This document shows, in pieces, positions 33,291-45,531 of a stretch of DNA of 64,000 bases. How positions within the stretch are numbered: position 1 is the first letter of the stretch; the number at the start of each line of letters is the position of its first letter. A model generated the notes under the pieces. It saw only the letters and a program-made list of their open reading frames with translations, did no database searches and was not told the origin of the DNA. The DNA is from Linanthus parryae (Eukaryota; Streptophyta; Magnoliopsida; Ericales; Polemoniaceae), in the NCBI GenBank assembly GCA_023055425.1, contig JALGPY010000012.1, forward strand, positions 16,813,922-16,877,921, read 5' to 3'. The translations under genes were made by a program, and so were the position numbers.

Positions 33291-35819
33291 TGGCGGAGGC
33301 GGACGCGCCCACGCGCGGCGGCGCGTGAGGGCGCGTGTGGCCTCCTCCCGCCGTCATTTTTCGTCCGGTTTTTTCCTAGGGACTCGAAATTAAATTTCCT
33401 ATTTTATGGGTATTTTTTCATAATTTTTGGAGCGACGGAAAATTTTAGTAATTTCCAGATTAATTAATTAGTGTTTAGCACACTTCCCGAGGCAGTTTGA
33501 CGACCTTAAACACACTGTTTTGAGCCCAAATTTTTTCTGGAGACTTAGGTCAATTTTCCCTACGTTTTGCCATAGGTGGTGAGACCCTAAGTGGTAGGGA
33601 GCAATTTTCGATCTTTTTAGTTGATTAGATTATTGCTTATTAATTTCCAGTAATTATTGCTTAATTCCGGAAATTTCCAGAAAATTACAGTATGTTTATT
33701 ATATCGTTATACATGCTGTTGTGGGTTGAATGGATGTGTTTGGTGCATGGATGTGGCATAGATGTTTTATATTTTGGTTTTGGTTTTGGTTTTTGAATAT
33801 GTAATCAAAATACGGCCTGCGTGTCGTGCCTCTCTATACTCTAGTGTCTTCTCTCCTCATCCACTCGCCTCTATGAGGTTACTTCTTATTAGAAATAAGA
33901 TAGTTAGTAGAGATTGAAGATTGAAGCTTCAAGAGAGGTGGCCAAACCAAAAGCTATGGCGCAAGGTGCATGGAGCAATTAGACGGTCTAATGGAGCCTC
34001 AAGCTTGGAGTCCTCAAGTAGGCGAGATGGCGTGAGATGGAGTTCAGGACTTGCTCAAGAAGTACTCTCAATAGTGGGAGTGCACCTTAGGGGCCACATC
34101 CATTGCATATTTATTTATGCTTATGCTTGTTTTATGTTATAACTGCGTGTGATTGGCTATATATATGTTTAACCTCGCATGCTAAAGAACTAAAACAAAA
34201 GAGCTCACATGATGACATGATTAAAATTGATAGGAAATCACAAGTGATGAGATTTGATTCCTAGGATATACGCTAGGTTTTGGTGGAGTCCTTGTGAGGA
34301 ACTATTGAGATTAATCGATGTCACATGTTATTTTGGAGCTAAGTGAATGCTAGTGATTAACTTCCACAATGTCTCTATCAATCGTGTCTAAATCAAAACT
34401 GTAAAGGCTAAATGGTGACAAAAACGACATGATAAGCCGTCGTACTATGTAACCATCCGTTGGACATAGGTTGTCAGCCACCTACAAACATGGTCGAACC
34501 TGTGATGAATAAGTTGTCACAGCAGCACATGGACATTATCTTTAGGCTCACCCTATTGTGGGAGGCAGCAGTCAAGATAATATCATAGAGCATGCTATGA
34601 AAAGGTGGGGAAATGACCTCATCAACATGTTCATGACCACTTTTAAAATTTGTAGGAAGCCAAAGAGGAATCTTGGATCCACCTTAGCCATTTGCGTACA
34701 TAAATTGTGAGTAGTGACTCATAATAAATTTTCCTTAACTATGAGTTATGGCTCATGTCATAATATTGAGCACTCGACTTTAAAGTCTGAGATTGATGCC
34801 ATGTATGATAAGAGAGTTAAGGATTGTCAGGTATAAGCTATCCGTTTTGCAATTTGTTGCAATCTCTGCCACGTTTCATGAAAACGTTATATGACACACT
34901 TTGAGAGTGTCAAGATGTTTGGATGAGACCAAATACCACTCCGTTCTAGGATCTAAGCAATATATGATTGCTAAGCATACTAGTTCGGATACTTTTGAAG
35001 TCCAAGCAATATATGATTGCTAAAAGACTGTGAATGAAGTATGATAGGCAGATGTAGTCCCTAGCCCGGTATTAGGACCGTGGAACAGGTGGGGCAAGGA
35101 TAAGGAAATAAGGGCGAGGTATTGGTACATGACCAATATCTCAAGACAGGCAAATGAAAAGGAGGAAAAAGATGTTTCCCTAAGACTAGAAGGCCAGACA
35201 TGGCACTAACTTCTCGTCTAAGGATCCAAAGGATTATCTTTGAGGGAGTAGCCACCAAAATTTGTTTTGGTCACAGTTTTAACTTTGGATATGGTTATAT
35301 CATGGTGTTTGCGTTCTTAAGATTCTAGCATGAGTAACGCCTCAGAATTCTTGGATGTCAACTTGAGATTCTGATATGTGGCGCGCTAGATTAAGACACA
35401 CATTGAGAGGAAAGGATGTTCAGGCTAGCTAGGGCAGGCCTGCTTGGATTTTGCCCAAGGTACCCTTACCTGTGTGTAGTTCTTGCCGGACATGAAAGGC
35501 AAAAGCGCAAAATCATCCAGTAGAGCATTTAGGACTACTGTGTCTTTTGCATATTATTCATTCTGTTGTTGTGTTCCATTAAATTGTTAAAGCTAAAGAC
35601 ATGGTGCTTACTGTTCCATCACATTCGTAGATTATTGTCCACGTCTCAACTATGTGTGCTTGGGCCACATAAGTCTGAGGCACAAGGGTGCTTCAGACAG
35701 GTCTCTACAAAAGGTAGAACAACCGTCTGGATAAAAGAATATGTCCTTGGCCAGAATGAGACTGGAAGTATCTATCTGAGCAAGTGCTATGTGATGGAGA
35801 AATAGTAAGGCAGTTGGCT

Positions 35820-36030
35820 ATTCCCACGCCTCAGCAGGGTGCTGTAGAGAATAAGAGGAATAGGTTACTGTAAGAGATGGTCTGATGTATGATAGAGCGT
35901 GCAAAGTACAAGTTCCCTATTTGGAGGAGACACTTTGCTAAACGACTATCAACATACGCAACCATAAGTCCACCAAGTCTGTAGCCACTACACCCTACGA
36001 GATGTGGACCAAAAGGCAACCTAAATGAGG
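35820..36030 (+). pseudogene. Copia integrase remnant inside copia-469
   Basis: In shifting frames, TPQQGAVENKRNRLL is the decayed form of the copia integrase motif around its catalytic Glu (usual TPQQNGVSERRNRTLL). About 130 bp on, KSVATTPYEMWTKRQP matches KSVMKTPYEMWSGRRP of copia-2. Stops and frameshifts lie between them. Confidence 0.75.
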
Positions 36031-37119
36031 TCACCTTAGGCCATGGGGATCGGCAGCTTTTGTACTAACTAAATTTCAAGTCAGGAAGAGGTTCGTTGAG
36101 AAATAAGTCTCTACGAAACAAAGGTTTCACTGGATGACACCCCATCCCTGAATGATCAACAGGAAATAGTTCCTACGGATCTTCAGGACAGTGGGAGTAA
36201 CATGCCTAGTGAACAGCCCATCATAGATTATGACTATGTGGAGGAACCCTCTTTGCGTAGGAACGTTCTTTGGAGCGTACCCCGTCGATGATCTGACATC
36301 GAAAGGAAGACCATAAGGGTCATCACGCAAGACAATGATGAACCTAGGATGTTTGTCCCAGGATCTTTCATCACCTGACAAGAAGGAATTGGAAGTTAGA
36401 CCCTAGATGGAAGAAACGTATCTTCATGGAGTAACGTTCTCATGCTATTCGGAGCATCCTAGGGGTTGCGTAATTGAAACGCAATAGCCGATAAGTAGTG
36501 TAACGAAAATGGATTCACGAGATATATGTTTTCTCATAGGAGATGTCCATAATTAAGGGACATGTTCGTAGAGATGATGATCTCCACGAGCATGGAGGAT
36601 ACCGCTGGAAGATACCCGTTCATTAAATCGATTATGAGGAATTAGTCCCTCAAGGATCCTTTGAACAGTGGGAGTGACTTTCCAAGCAGGGTGCTCCATC
36701 CATAAGGGATGAAAGCAAATGATGATCCTCCTATGCAAAGGAATTGCTCATAAGGAGCATACCCTATCGACTATTTGAGATCGAAGGGATGATCTTAAGG
36801 ATCACCTTGCATATGCGATAGGATAGAATCCTAGGCCTTATCGTTCCCTAATTATGAAGAATGAATAGTAAGCTTTACAGGATAAATTAGAGTCTATAAA
36901 GGGCCAACCAAGTTTAAGGCTAGGTTGGATTTCCAACTGGATGGAAGACTATTGGAAATTAATGGATTTCCAAGGTCAATCAGAGACCCAGACGGAAGCG
37001 TGGTAAGGCATATGACTTGCGTAGAAGCGAAAAAGGCTACACTCATTCTGAGAGTAGACATCGACGAATTTGGGTCGATCCGACGAATTTGCGTTGGTTC
37101 GACAAGGTATCCTTCCCAA

Positions 37120-37640
37120 GGCTTTGGGTGATAAGGATTACGTTGATTCGCTTGGTAGCATCAATAGTTGTGGATCCATTCTCGATAGACGTGACGACTG
37201 AATTTCTCAATGGAGAAATCCTAAAGGTGACTAAGGTCAAATGCACAGAATGTGTGCAAGCTAACTAAGTCCATATGGGATCTTAGCTAGTCCTCTAGAC
37301 AGCAGTATTTCATCAGGGATCGTTTACTATATGTTTACGATAACAAATGGAAACCGCTGTGTATACTCTTACTAGTAGAGAGTTGAAGTTCACGTCACTT
37401 AATATCGATGACACACTATTGGCTAGTGGAGCTTAGGGATTGTTCGAGTCCCCTAAGGAGTAATTGTACTCCTGTAGCTCAGCGCAAGAACTTACGAGCC
37501 TAGACATGTGCCCTAAAAGACGCCATATAAGAATGACCAGATAACCAGAGTGCCTGATGCAGTATGAGTCTTATATGCACTATGGTGTATACTCAGACCT
37601 AGCGAACGCTATGCAGTCGGAAGAATTGGTTTTCAGGATA
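37120..37640 (+). pseudogene. Copia reverse transcriptase remnant inside copia-469
   Basis: A short stretch reads IDVTTEFLNGEIL, equivalent to MDVKTAFLYGNLL of copia-2, preceded by a decayed IRILLAIAAYYDYEIW block. Near 37540-37610 a weak trace of the IPYALAIGSIMYAMLCTRPD block can be followed. No YVDD was found. Confidence 0.6.
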
Positions 37641-39239
37641 TTCCAATTTAAGACACAAGATTGTAACCAGGATACTCTATATGATGGATCACGTGCTATG
37701 ACTATCGAAGAAGATGCTTCGACTAGTTAGCCACATATGCTAACTAGGGTGAGGACCTAGATGCACTTGGATCCGACTCAGGCTATCGTCCATGCTCGAT
37801 GATAGACTCGCATGGAATAAATGCAATACAAGTGTTGCATGATCGTATTAGACCGCTCCATTGACCATGGAAGCGAAGCACGATTGCCTGTTCTGCCATA
37901 GGGCAGAAATGTGTTTAACTAAGAAGGTTTCTTGTAAGCTTATGAGCTATCAACAAACCTATTACCATGAGTAGTGTTAGCATACGGCTATAACATTGCG
38001 GTAAAGACGAACACATATTCGAGGGTACTATTTCACAAAAGGTGAAATAACTACCTAGAGAGTAACCCTGGAGTGGATCGACTATGGGCCGGGATGTTGG
38101 CTCATCCCATTCCTAAACCACATGAGAGTCGTCCTTGTGGATCTCTTTAGAGAATTGGGACTTGGTTGTCAATAACTAGCAATATGGTTGATGAGCACAC
38201 GAGACATTGATTGACTGGATTTTAATTGGATTTGTTTTAAGCAGCATGTTGTTTTGATACATGTATGATATGTAACATTTCCGGTACTAGCATAGAGCAT
38301 GTCACGCAGACACTAGGTTGGCTCACTCACACGAGCAACCGCCTTCGCAATATCCTGGATATGTCTGGGTGTGGCGGAAGATGAGACAGAATCCCGATAA
38401 GCGCTGAAAGCCTGCGATAGGATAAGAAATGCCTTCTTCATATGAGCATATGGCCTATGATAAGAGCAAGATGTCTATCAGTAGAGCTAGGAGCCTGTCA
38501 GACGGATTTAATTGTCGCATTGGAAATAAGTTCCAAGGTGAGGTTGGTTATGGCCAATCGAACATGGTTATTACCCCGAACCATGTATAGTCTGTGTAGA
38601 AGAGAAAGCCAGATGCGAGAGCTGATAAATGATCACAACCGTGTGACATGGCAGCACTCGGGCTGGTGGCCATAAGGGCTACCGGATAGACATCTGCATA
38701 GTGGTCCTTTTACAAGGATAAGACATGCGCTCTGATCAGAGTCTAAACACTATGGCGCATATTCTCCCTTGAATAACGCGCGCTTATGAGTGACCATGAG
38801 GTGATGAGTAGAATTAGTCCCTGGGATTCCTCATCGTGTGAGCCTCGTCGATCGTATGAGGATGATCGACACTGTATACCCTTTGTACTTACATCTGTGT
38901 CATGAGGAGACGGGTCGGTGGTGCTACTTTGGCGTGACACCTTACGGCTATGGATGATTCGGCCTTCCGGACACTGCTGGGAAAGCAGCTGAGCCGAATC
39001 TGAGTGACACATGTATGTAAGGAAAGATTCTCGTTGCATCGCTCTTTATTATCTTTCATTGGGCCCACCTGCAAGATCTTATGGGATCGTGTAGGATATG
39101 AAAATATAAAGGAGATGTGGACTCATTGGAGCATGGCCTTCGGGACAAGGCAGGTGCTCATGATCCACGAGATGACAATCGGAGGAATCTGGGGGATACG
39201 AGAGTTACGGAGAGCATTATCACTGTTTTATGTTTTAAG

Positions 39240-39340
39240 GGTGCCTTCCTGCGCTGGCTATACGAGTTTGGTATGTGGATCTCCCGAGAGGGTGCCTTCC
39301 CATGCTGGCTATACGAGTTTGGTGTACGGATCTCCCGAAA
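39240..39340 (+). repeat. Two-copy 51-bp tandem repeat in copia-469
   Basis: ggtgccttcc(tgcg/catg)ctggctatacgagtttgg... occurs at 39240-39290 and 39291-39340 with a few substitutions, close to the 3' end of the interior. Confidence 0.85.
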
Positions 39341-39458
39341 TGCAGGTACTCTCACCGGTCACACGCCACGGCCACACAATACTCTTTTGTAGATGATAGA
39401 AAGTTGGAGATTGATGGAGACTGGATGAATTGTGCAACCCCACTGTGCGAGTGGGAGA

Positions 39459-39927
39459 TGTTAGCAATTGGTGCGCCCATGTGGGGTGCCCAATGCAATT
39501 AACATAACCTTATGGGGTTAGTTGCACTAATACATAAACTAGAGGGGTTAGTAGCTAAGGCTCAAACCCTAGGGGTTTATGTGCAAACTTAGGGGAAGTT
39601 ATGCCTATATAAGGAGGCAGCCTCCTACATATTATATTGCTATTCCATACAGAAAAGTCTCTCTGTCTAGATTCATACTAGTTGTAGAGAACCCTAGTCT
39701 CTCTCCAACTTCATCCAAGGAGGTGGAACGTGGTGTGGAAATCAGTGTTCGTCCTCGAGATTCGCACTCGATTGGTGGGAGCAAGATCAAAGAGGAGGCG
39801 CGTGAAAGTAAGCAACACAAAGATCATCCGCTGCATTAAGGAGCTTAGGAAGACAAGGTAAACACATGAATATTCCGCTTTAATTCATGTTGTAGATCTG
39901 AACATGTTAGATCCTTCCTGCCCTTCA
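39459..39927 (+). repeat. 3' LTR of copia-469
   Basis: Apparently identical to 32169-32637 over 469 bp. Preceded by gcgagtgggaga (purine tract) and followed by GAAAA. Confidence 0.96.
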
Positions 39928-39932
39928 GAAAA

Positions 39933-40677
39933 CTCGGCAACTAGCTAGGGGTGAAGTCATGCCCTTTCTTTTGGATTCATGATCATGTGCTCTTGTTTAA
40001 CTTGATGTTATAGTTATTTCTGGATGTCTATACTTTATATTTATGCAATAGGTACTTGATGAATCTTGAATGCTAACATCTTAGGGTTTTTGTGAGAGAT
40101 ATATTTATCCAGGTACAAAAAAGAGACGAGAATAACCTCAAATCATGAAGAACGAAGATGTGACATGAATACGGTTGATAAATAACGCAGTTTCGGTCGT
40201 CAGAACGATCCATTAGGTCAACTATGGACGAAGATGAACCATCTACCGGTGGGTAGTTGAACGGAGTAGAACAAAACGACTAGGTACTAGTGGAATGAAA
40301 GGCACGTTTCCGGTTGTGTATACCTTTAGAGTCGTATAATTAGGTACTGGTGGTACTGGTGGAATTGGTGTTTTTAAGCCAATTCCCGGAAATATTGAAG
40401 TCCTAGGTGATCCTATGGATACCTAGTCCCGTCTCCAAAACGTTTTAACAACCAAAAAAATACAAAGATATTGTTGTTCGAGTTAGTGCTTTACATTATT
40501 AGTTTGTAAAATCAAACCAGACAAATTTTCTCTAGTACTTTACTTTTACTCTCAATCGTAATCTCATATTAACAATAAAAAGTTTTCTTCGAGAGATATT
40601 CTGGTGTTGATATGTCACTCATATACTACTTGACCTTGCATTTATACATAGCAGCGCGTGTTAATTAGTGTAAAGTT
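39933..40677 (+). repeat. Athila 5' LTR, right part
   Basis: 39970-40265 aligns with 62786-63090 (ttggattcatgat..., cttgaatgctaacatcttagggtttttgtgag, gatgagaataacc-like, acgcagtttcggtc). The LTR runs to the decayed primer site at 40680. Its left part beyond the copia-469 insertion is not recognisable. Confidence 0.7.
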
Positions 40678-40679
40678 TT

Positions 40680-40699
40680 TGGCACTGTTTCAAGAACAA
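40680..40699 (+). other. Degraded Athila primer binding site
   Basis: tggcactgtttcaagaacaa resembles the TGGCGCCGTTGCCGGGGAACA primer site typical of Athila-type elements, with several substitutions. It follows the LTR end and the usual ...ctactacttg...gtgtaaagtttt context. Confidence 0.6.
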
Positions 40700-41271
40700 A
40701 ATGTTTGGTCTTCAATAAAAAATTAATTTAGAGTTTATTTATTTTTATGTTAGTATGATCTCCTATCCCATTCCATGTTGAACATGTTTTTCCGGATTTT
40801 CTTTGTGCATGCATTGATTGAATTGACAACTTGTGCCCCTATTTGAAGATTCAGAAAAATTGTTCAGAGTTTGGGTGAAGAAAAAAAGAGACACCATTAC
40901 AAATCTTAGCAAAAGCGTCATTACCATAATGCGGGTTTTAGCAAAAACAGCATCAATTGCAGCATTATAACTAATGTTGCATTAGTCAGTGCTATGTTTT
41001 TTCCTTTGTAGCATTACCATAATGCTGGAAACACAAAGCAGCATTACTTGCAGCATTAACTAATGTTGCACAACTATACCACACCTTGCAGCATTTGAAA
41101 AATTAATGCTGCATTTTTTAATCAAATTGCAGCATTATCAGAGCTTAATGCTGCATTTTTACACAATATTTTGCAGCACTATTATAGATTAATGCTGCAT
41201 TTTACATACTTCTTCTGTTTATCTTCTTTCTTTTATTTACTGATCTGCCACAACAATAACAAGAACAAATC

Positions 41272-41274
<3 letters not shown>

Positions 41275-41356
<82 letters not shown>

Positions 41357-41439
41357 GAAGAAGAAGAAGAAGAAGAAGAAGAAGAAGAAGAAGAAGAAGA
41401 AGAAGAAGAAGAAGAAGAAGAAGAAGAAGAAGAAGAAGA
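41275..41439 (+). repeat. Compound (CAA)n(GAA)n microsatellite
   Basis: About 27 CAA units (to 41356) switch directly to about 27 GAA units (to 41439). Translated forward it gives a Gln run followed by a Glu run, which is trivial for such a repeat and not evidence of a gene. Confidence 0.97.
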
Positions 41440-41659
41440 TAAGTCTCCATCATCAATGCAATAACAAAAATAACAAATTTAACGAAGAACTTACAAATTC
41501 GATAAAACAAATATCTGATTTGCCACAACACAACCACCATCACCAACACAGATCTAAACAAAGTAAGAGCTAAACACAGATCCAAACACAATTTCAGATC
41601 TAATCTCTCTGAAATTAACAGACAAGTCCGGGAAAAATTACAAGGGGAAGAACAAAAAG

Positions 41660-42125
41660 AAGAATGTGTGAGAAACAAGCAGATCGGAGACATTCAAAAC
41701 ATCACCGTCCCTCGGTCTTCAACCGCCACGGCCGAACGACACCGTTGAAATCACTGCCAACGCCTCTATTTCAGGCCTATATACAGAAAGAAAGTCGCGA
41801 AAAAAGAAGAAGAAGAAGAAGAAGAAGAAGAAGAAGAAGAAGAAGAAGAAGAAGAAGAAGAAGAGATGAAGTACATGGATCGGCGTCGAACTTCATCGGA
41901 TTGGTTCTGGCCGCCGCTTCGCCGCCCGTCCCTCGATCTTCAACCGCCACCGCCGAGCGACACCGCCGCTCACCACCAGAATCGCCGTTTTCGCCCTTTC
42001 TCTCTCTCTCTCTCTCTCTCTATCCCGATCTGGAATTGAGAGGGATAGAGAGGGCCGCTGGCGTCGCCTCCCGTCGTTTGCGTTAGAGATGGTCTGGATC
42101 GAGGTGGTTTGGGTGTTGAGAGAGG
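41660..42125 (+). other. GC-rich, gene-like segment inside the CACTA element
   Basis: Higher GC than its surroundings, with a cgccaccgccgagcgacaccgccg stretch repeated in related form near 41725 and 41945, and a (TC)n run at about 41998-42021. This composition is typical of plant 5' UTR or first-exon sequence. It could be a host fragment captured by the transposon; no protein domain is recognisable. Confidence 0.4.
41803..41865 (+). repeat. (GAA)n microsatellite
   Basis: About 20 further GAA units, 360 bp from the first array and in the same orientation, inside the CACTA element. Confidence 0.95.
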
Positions 42126-42167
42126 CTGAGTGGGTGTGGATGGTGATGGAGATTGACCGGTGGTTAG

Positions 42168-42870
42168 CAGGGCCGTCTCAAAAGTTTTGAAGGCCTTAGG
42201 CGAAACGATAAAACCGGGCCTCCATATACCAGAGCAGTTTTATTTTTTTCTCTTCAATCTTTTATAAAATTATTTATTACTCGGTTATACATTCAATTTC
42301 GATGAATAGAACAAACGCAAACAATACTAACACTCTGAAAATTGAATTTTGCCCCGTAAAAGGTGACATAAAAATATTCATAGAATGAATCTATTGAATT
42401 TGGGATATAATGAATGAACTATTTTCTTCATTATTTATTTTTAGGAACAAATGCACTATTTACTTTGAACGAAAGAAAAATATAAAAAACTTTAGGGTTT
42501 TTATTAGGTTATATAAAAAATAAATCTTATCTAATAGTACTATATAACAAAACAAAGCTCAATATTTGCACCCTTTGCAAACCGATTTTAATTCTCAAAA
42601 TAAATAAATAAACTGATTTCACAGTTCTGTATACTCTCTTCATAGAAGTAAAATAAAAGGGAATATTTCATTCATTTTCTCTAACTCCCAACATAAAAAA
42701 ATTACCCATATTTTCTCCTAATTTCCCTCCTGCATCCTTTCCTAATTATCCGTGAATGATACATGAATTATAGTAATGAATATATATATAACTACTTCCT
42801 AATTGGGGGCCTAAAATTTTGGGAGGCCTAAGGCAATTTCCTAAGTTGCCTATAGGTTGAGCCGGACCTG
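42168..42870. mobile_element. hAT-like MITE nested in the CACTA element
   Basis: Left end CAGGGCCGTCTCAA and inverted right end CAGGTCCGGCTCAA are hAT-style terminal inverted repeats. Just inside, gaaggccttaggcgaa and gggaggcctaaggcaa form a second inverted pair. The 8-bp flanks GTGGTTAG (42160-42167) and GTGTTGAG (42871-42878) differ at two positions, compatible with an aged hAT target duplication. No transposase. Confidence 0.75.
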
Positions 42871-43446
42871 GTGTTGAGGATGGGTAGAGATGGTTTGGAT
42901 GGGTGGTGTTGAGGATGGACGGTGGTAGTTGTGAAGAAGATAAGATCCGTGAGTGGTGTAGGGTTGGGTGAAGATAAGGTTTATATATTATTGGGTAGGT
43001 TTTTTTTTGTGATAGCAGCATTTTACTTTGTTAATGCTGTAATACTAAGCATTATTATTGTAAAAAACAGCATTAATGTGATTAATGCTGCAATGTATAT
43101 CTATTTTATTTTTTACTTACGTTTTTAATTTTTTTTACTGCAGCGTTAGTTTGTTAATGCTGCAAAGTAAAACATTAGATTTGTAAAAAAAAAACAGCAT
43201 TAATGTGATTAATGCTACAATTTATATGCTGTGAAGCCAAAAATTGCAGCATTATTTGATTAGTGCTGCAATTTATATGCTGTTTAGCCAAACATTGCAG
43301 CATTATTAGATTAATGCTGCAATATTATAGCATTAGTTTGCAATATTAATAAATAATGCCGCTTTAGGGTATCAATTACCGCATTTGTTCAAATGATACA
43401 AATAAAATCTGGTATTTGCTAATATTTCTAGTAGTGAGAGCACAAA

Positions 43447-44250
43447 ATGATTGAGGGAAACCAACTCACACTTGAGCAGATGAATGAGGCAATTAAGAGG
43501 CTTGTTAATGTCTTATTTGATCATAAATCGACATTCGTACCATATAACAAAGTCTGGGAAATATATAGTGGACAAATCGACACCACTCATTGCTTTCATG
43601 AGCCCGCCATAATGGTTCCACCAATCTAGGCTAATCATTGTGATCTCAAAACCTCAATTATCCAGAGTCTCAAGAGGAGCAGACGAGGATCGGAATGACT
43701 TTATCGGGCCATTCCAGTCATTTTATGTAAAACTAAAATACTAGGGAGTATCATTTAAGGCACTGCGGCTTTTATTATTCCCTATCTTCTTAATGGAGTT
43801 GCTAAGGACTGGCTTGATTCTATAGCCTATTGGCCCATCACTACATGGGATCAGTGTGTTACAGAATTTTAAGGAAAGTTTCACCCTGCTTCTCGTGTGA
43901 TCAAACATCAAGGCGAGACCTTGAATTTTACACAACAGTTTAGAGAGACTGTGGTGGAGGCACGGGAGCGACTCATTCTATTAAGAAGGCGATTTCCCAA
44001 TTAAAACTTTGGGGATGAGAAGATTATTAAGATATTTTACTATGCTATTGATCGTCCCAACGCATAGAGACTTGACAGAGAAGCGGGGGGGGGGGGGGGG
44101 GGGGGGGACTTTTATCTATAATGTGGAAATTGATGGAGCCTATGAGCTTGTGAAACGGATGGAGAAGCAGGATACAAGTGTTTTTTTATGAGAGGAGATA
44201 GCCGTGGGTGATGAACAGTGGCAATTATGGGACAAATTGGTCAAACAAGT
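43447..44250 (+). pseudogene. Athila gag remnant
   Basis: After an open N-terminal stretch (LTLEQMNEAIKRLVNVLFDHK), frames around 43760-44010 read FPIFLNGVAKDWLDSI, WPITTWDQCVTEF, FHPASRVIKHQGETLNFTQQF and EARERL. This is the Athila/gypsy gag core (usual LFPFSLKDKAKxWLxSLP, ITTWDELVQKF, F.P). Stops, frameshifts and a 23-base G run interrupt it. Confidence 0.75.
44085..44107 (+). repeat. Homopolymer of 23 G
   Basis: An uninterrupted run of G within the gag remnant. Long G runs can form quadruplexes and are also prone to sequencing and assembly length error. Confidence 0.9.
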
Positions 44251-44959
44251 CACTGATATGGAAAGCTACAGAAGTTGATGATTTTGATGGTGGAGTGAAC
44301 GAGCTAGTGGATGACGTTAATTATTTGGGGCACAACAGAAGCAAAAAGTATCATCTAGGCACGCATTACCACCCATGATTGAGTTATGGGAATGGACCAA
44401 GTAGGAGCTATGCGCCCAGGTTCTGCACAAGCCACAAGTGCCTACCTCTTATCCACCTAGAGCACCTGCACCACCAACACAGTCACAACCGGAGCCTATA
44501 GCTCAAAAATCTTAAATGGTCAAAGCCATCATGATGCAGATGAACAACAACTTCACTCTCATATGAGCCAGCATCAGAACACTATATGCACTTTTGGTGT
44601 GGACTTGCAGAATACCAAAATTACACTCCCAACATAGGAAGTGAACGTTGGGAAAATGGTGGCTCAACAATTAGAGAGGGCCCAAAGATGATTACCATCA
44701 ACTACATTCAATAATTTGCGCACTCAAATCAATGCTATTACTACCCACAGTGGGATTGCACTGCAGGATCCTCCATATCCCAACCATGCCCTTATCGAGG
44801 TGTCTAAGGCCTAGGAACATGAGATATTTGATGATGGGAAGTCACCCTTCGTGTTCCCCAAAAATAAGGGTCCGAATAGGAAGGATGTGGTGCATGATAA
44901 GGATGAAGAAAATAATGAAAAGGTACATAACTCGAAAGAGGTACTTATCCTTTAGGACA

Positions 44960-45390
44960 CAAAATAGAGATGATAGTAGAGACTATGCCATGTTTCCGGA
45001 GATGCTTTGGAAGCTTCAGATTAATATCCCCTTTTCGGAAGCTTTCGCTAAGATACCCACTAATGACAATTTCCTCTATACATATTCAGGAAGCTAGGTG
45101 TGGTGGCGCCTCCCCACATCCGTGTGACCTTGCAGATGGCTAATCAATATCTTAGGCATGCATATGGGGTGATTAAGGATATTATTGTCAAAGTTCGGGA
45201 GTTGTTATTCCTTGCTGGTTTTTTCATCCTCGATATGGAGGTTGGCGATATTCCTTTGATCTGGCACCGATTAGTTTCGACGGGTGAAACAATCATCAAT
45301 CTGAAGAGCGAAGAGTTACCCATGCGGGTGAAAGACGAGAAGGTTGTGTTTATGGCAATGAAGTTTCCATCTTGTTCTGATTAAGAAAAC
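44960..45390 (+). pseudogene. Athila protease-region remnant
   Basis: Two stretches match the Athila gag-to-protease region: MLWKLQINIPFSEAFAKIPT (about 44998-45057) and, after a frame change, VTLQMANQ..., FILDMEVGDIPLI and VKDEKVVFMAMKFP (45120-45372). The expected catalytic DLG/DSG has been lost. The element is cut at 45531 by copia-2. Confidence 0.75.
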
Positions 45391-45531
45391 AAATGGAGTG
45401 TAGAGGGTATTCAAGTATGGCATGGATGACTCTGATCAAGAAGCTTTGTGGGAGGAGATTAATGGGATGTGAGATGAACCACACCCCAAAAGAGGTCCTT
45501 TGTGTTGACGAATGGACAAAACATAAATTGT

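Larger units (their letters stand above)
32169..39927 (+). mobile_element. Copia-469: young insertion with decayed copia interior
   Basis: Direct repeats 32169-32637 and 39459-39927 (469 bp each, TGTTAGCAATTGG...CCTGCCCTTCA) appear identical base for base. The primer site is at 32639-32651, a G-rich purine run precedes the 3' LTR, and GAAAA is duplicated at 32164-32168 and 39928-39932. The interior has no long frame, but short stretches of copia integrase and RT can be read (see separate entries), in the order expected for Ty1/copia. The leader shares the ACGGCCTGCG motif with copia-1 and copia-2. Identical LTRs on a ruined interior point to a non-autonomous family copied in trans. Confidence 0.95.
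40892..43436. mobile_element. Non-autonomous CACTA (En/Spm) transposon
   Basis: The right end reads ...tttctagtagtg (inverted: CACTACTAGAAATATTAGCAAA) and the left end CACCATTACAAATCTTAGCAAA. These form imperfect CACTA terminal inverted repeats (17 of 22 positions agree). AGA is duplicated at 40889-40891 and 43437-43439. Both ends carry many subterminal copies of TGCAGCATT/AATGCTGCA, about 40950-41210 and 43010-43330, in both orientations, as CACTA transposase-binding arrays do. The first base pairs of the left end have drifted (CACCA instead of CACTA). There is no transposase; the 2.5-kb body holds trinucleotide arrays, a GC-rich segment and a nested MITE. Confidence 0.88.

Noticed and set aside
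41171..41464. Gln/Glu-repeat 'protein' frame and its Leu/Val reverse-strand partner
   Set aside because: Pure translation of CAA and GAA microsatellites inside a non-autonomous CACTA element.
41660..43430. Possible CRISPR-like or satellite array from repeated TGCAGCATT motifs
   Set aside because: The short motifs are in both orientations, unevenly spaced and confined to both ends of an element with CACTA termini; they are subterminal transposase-binding repeats.
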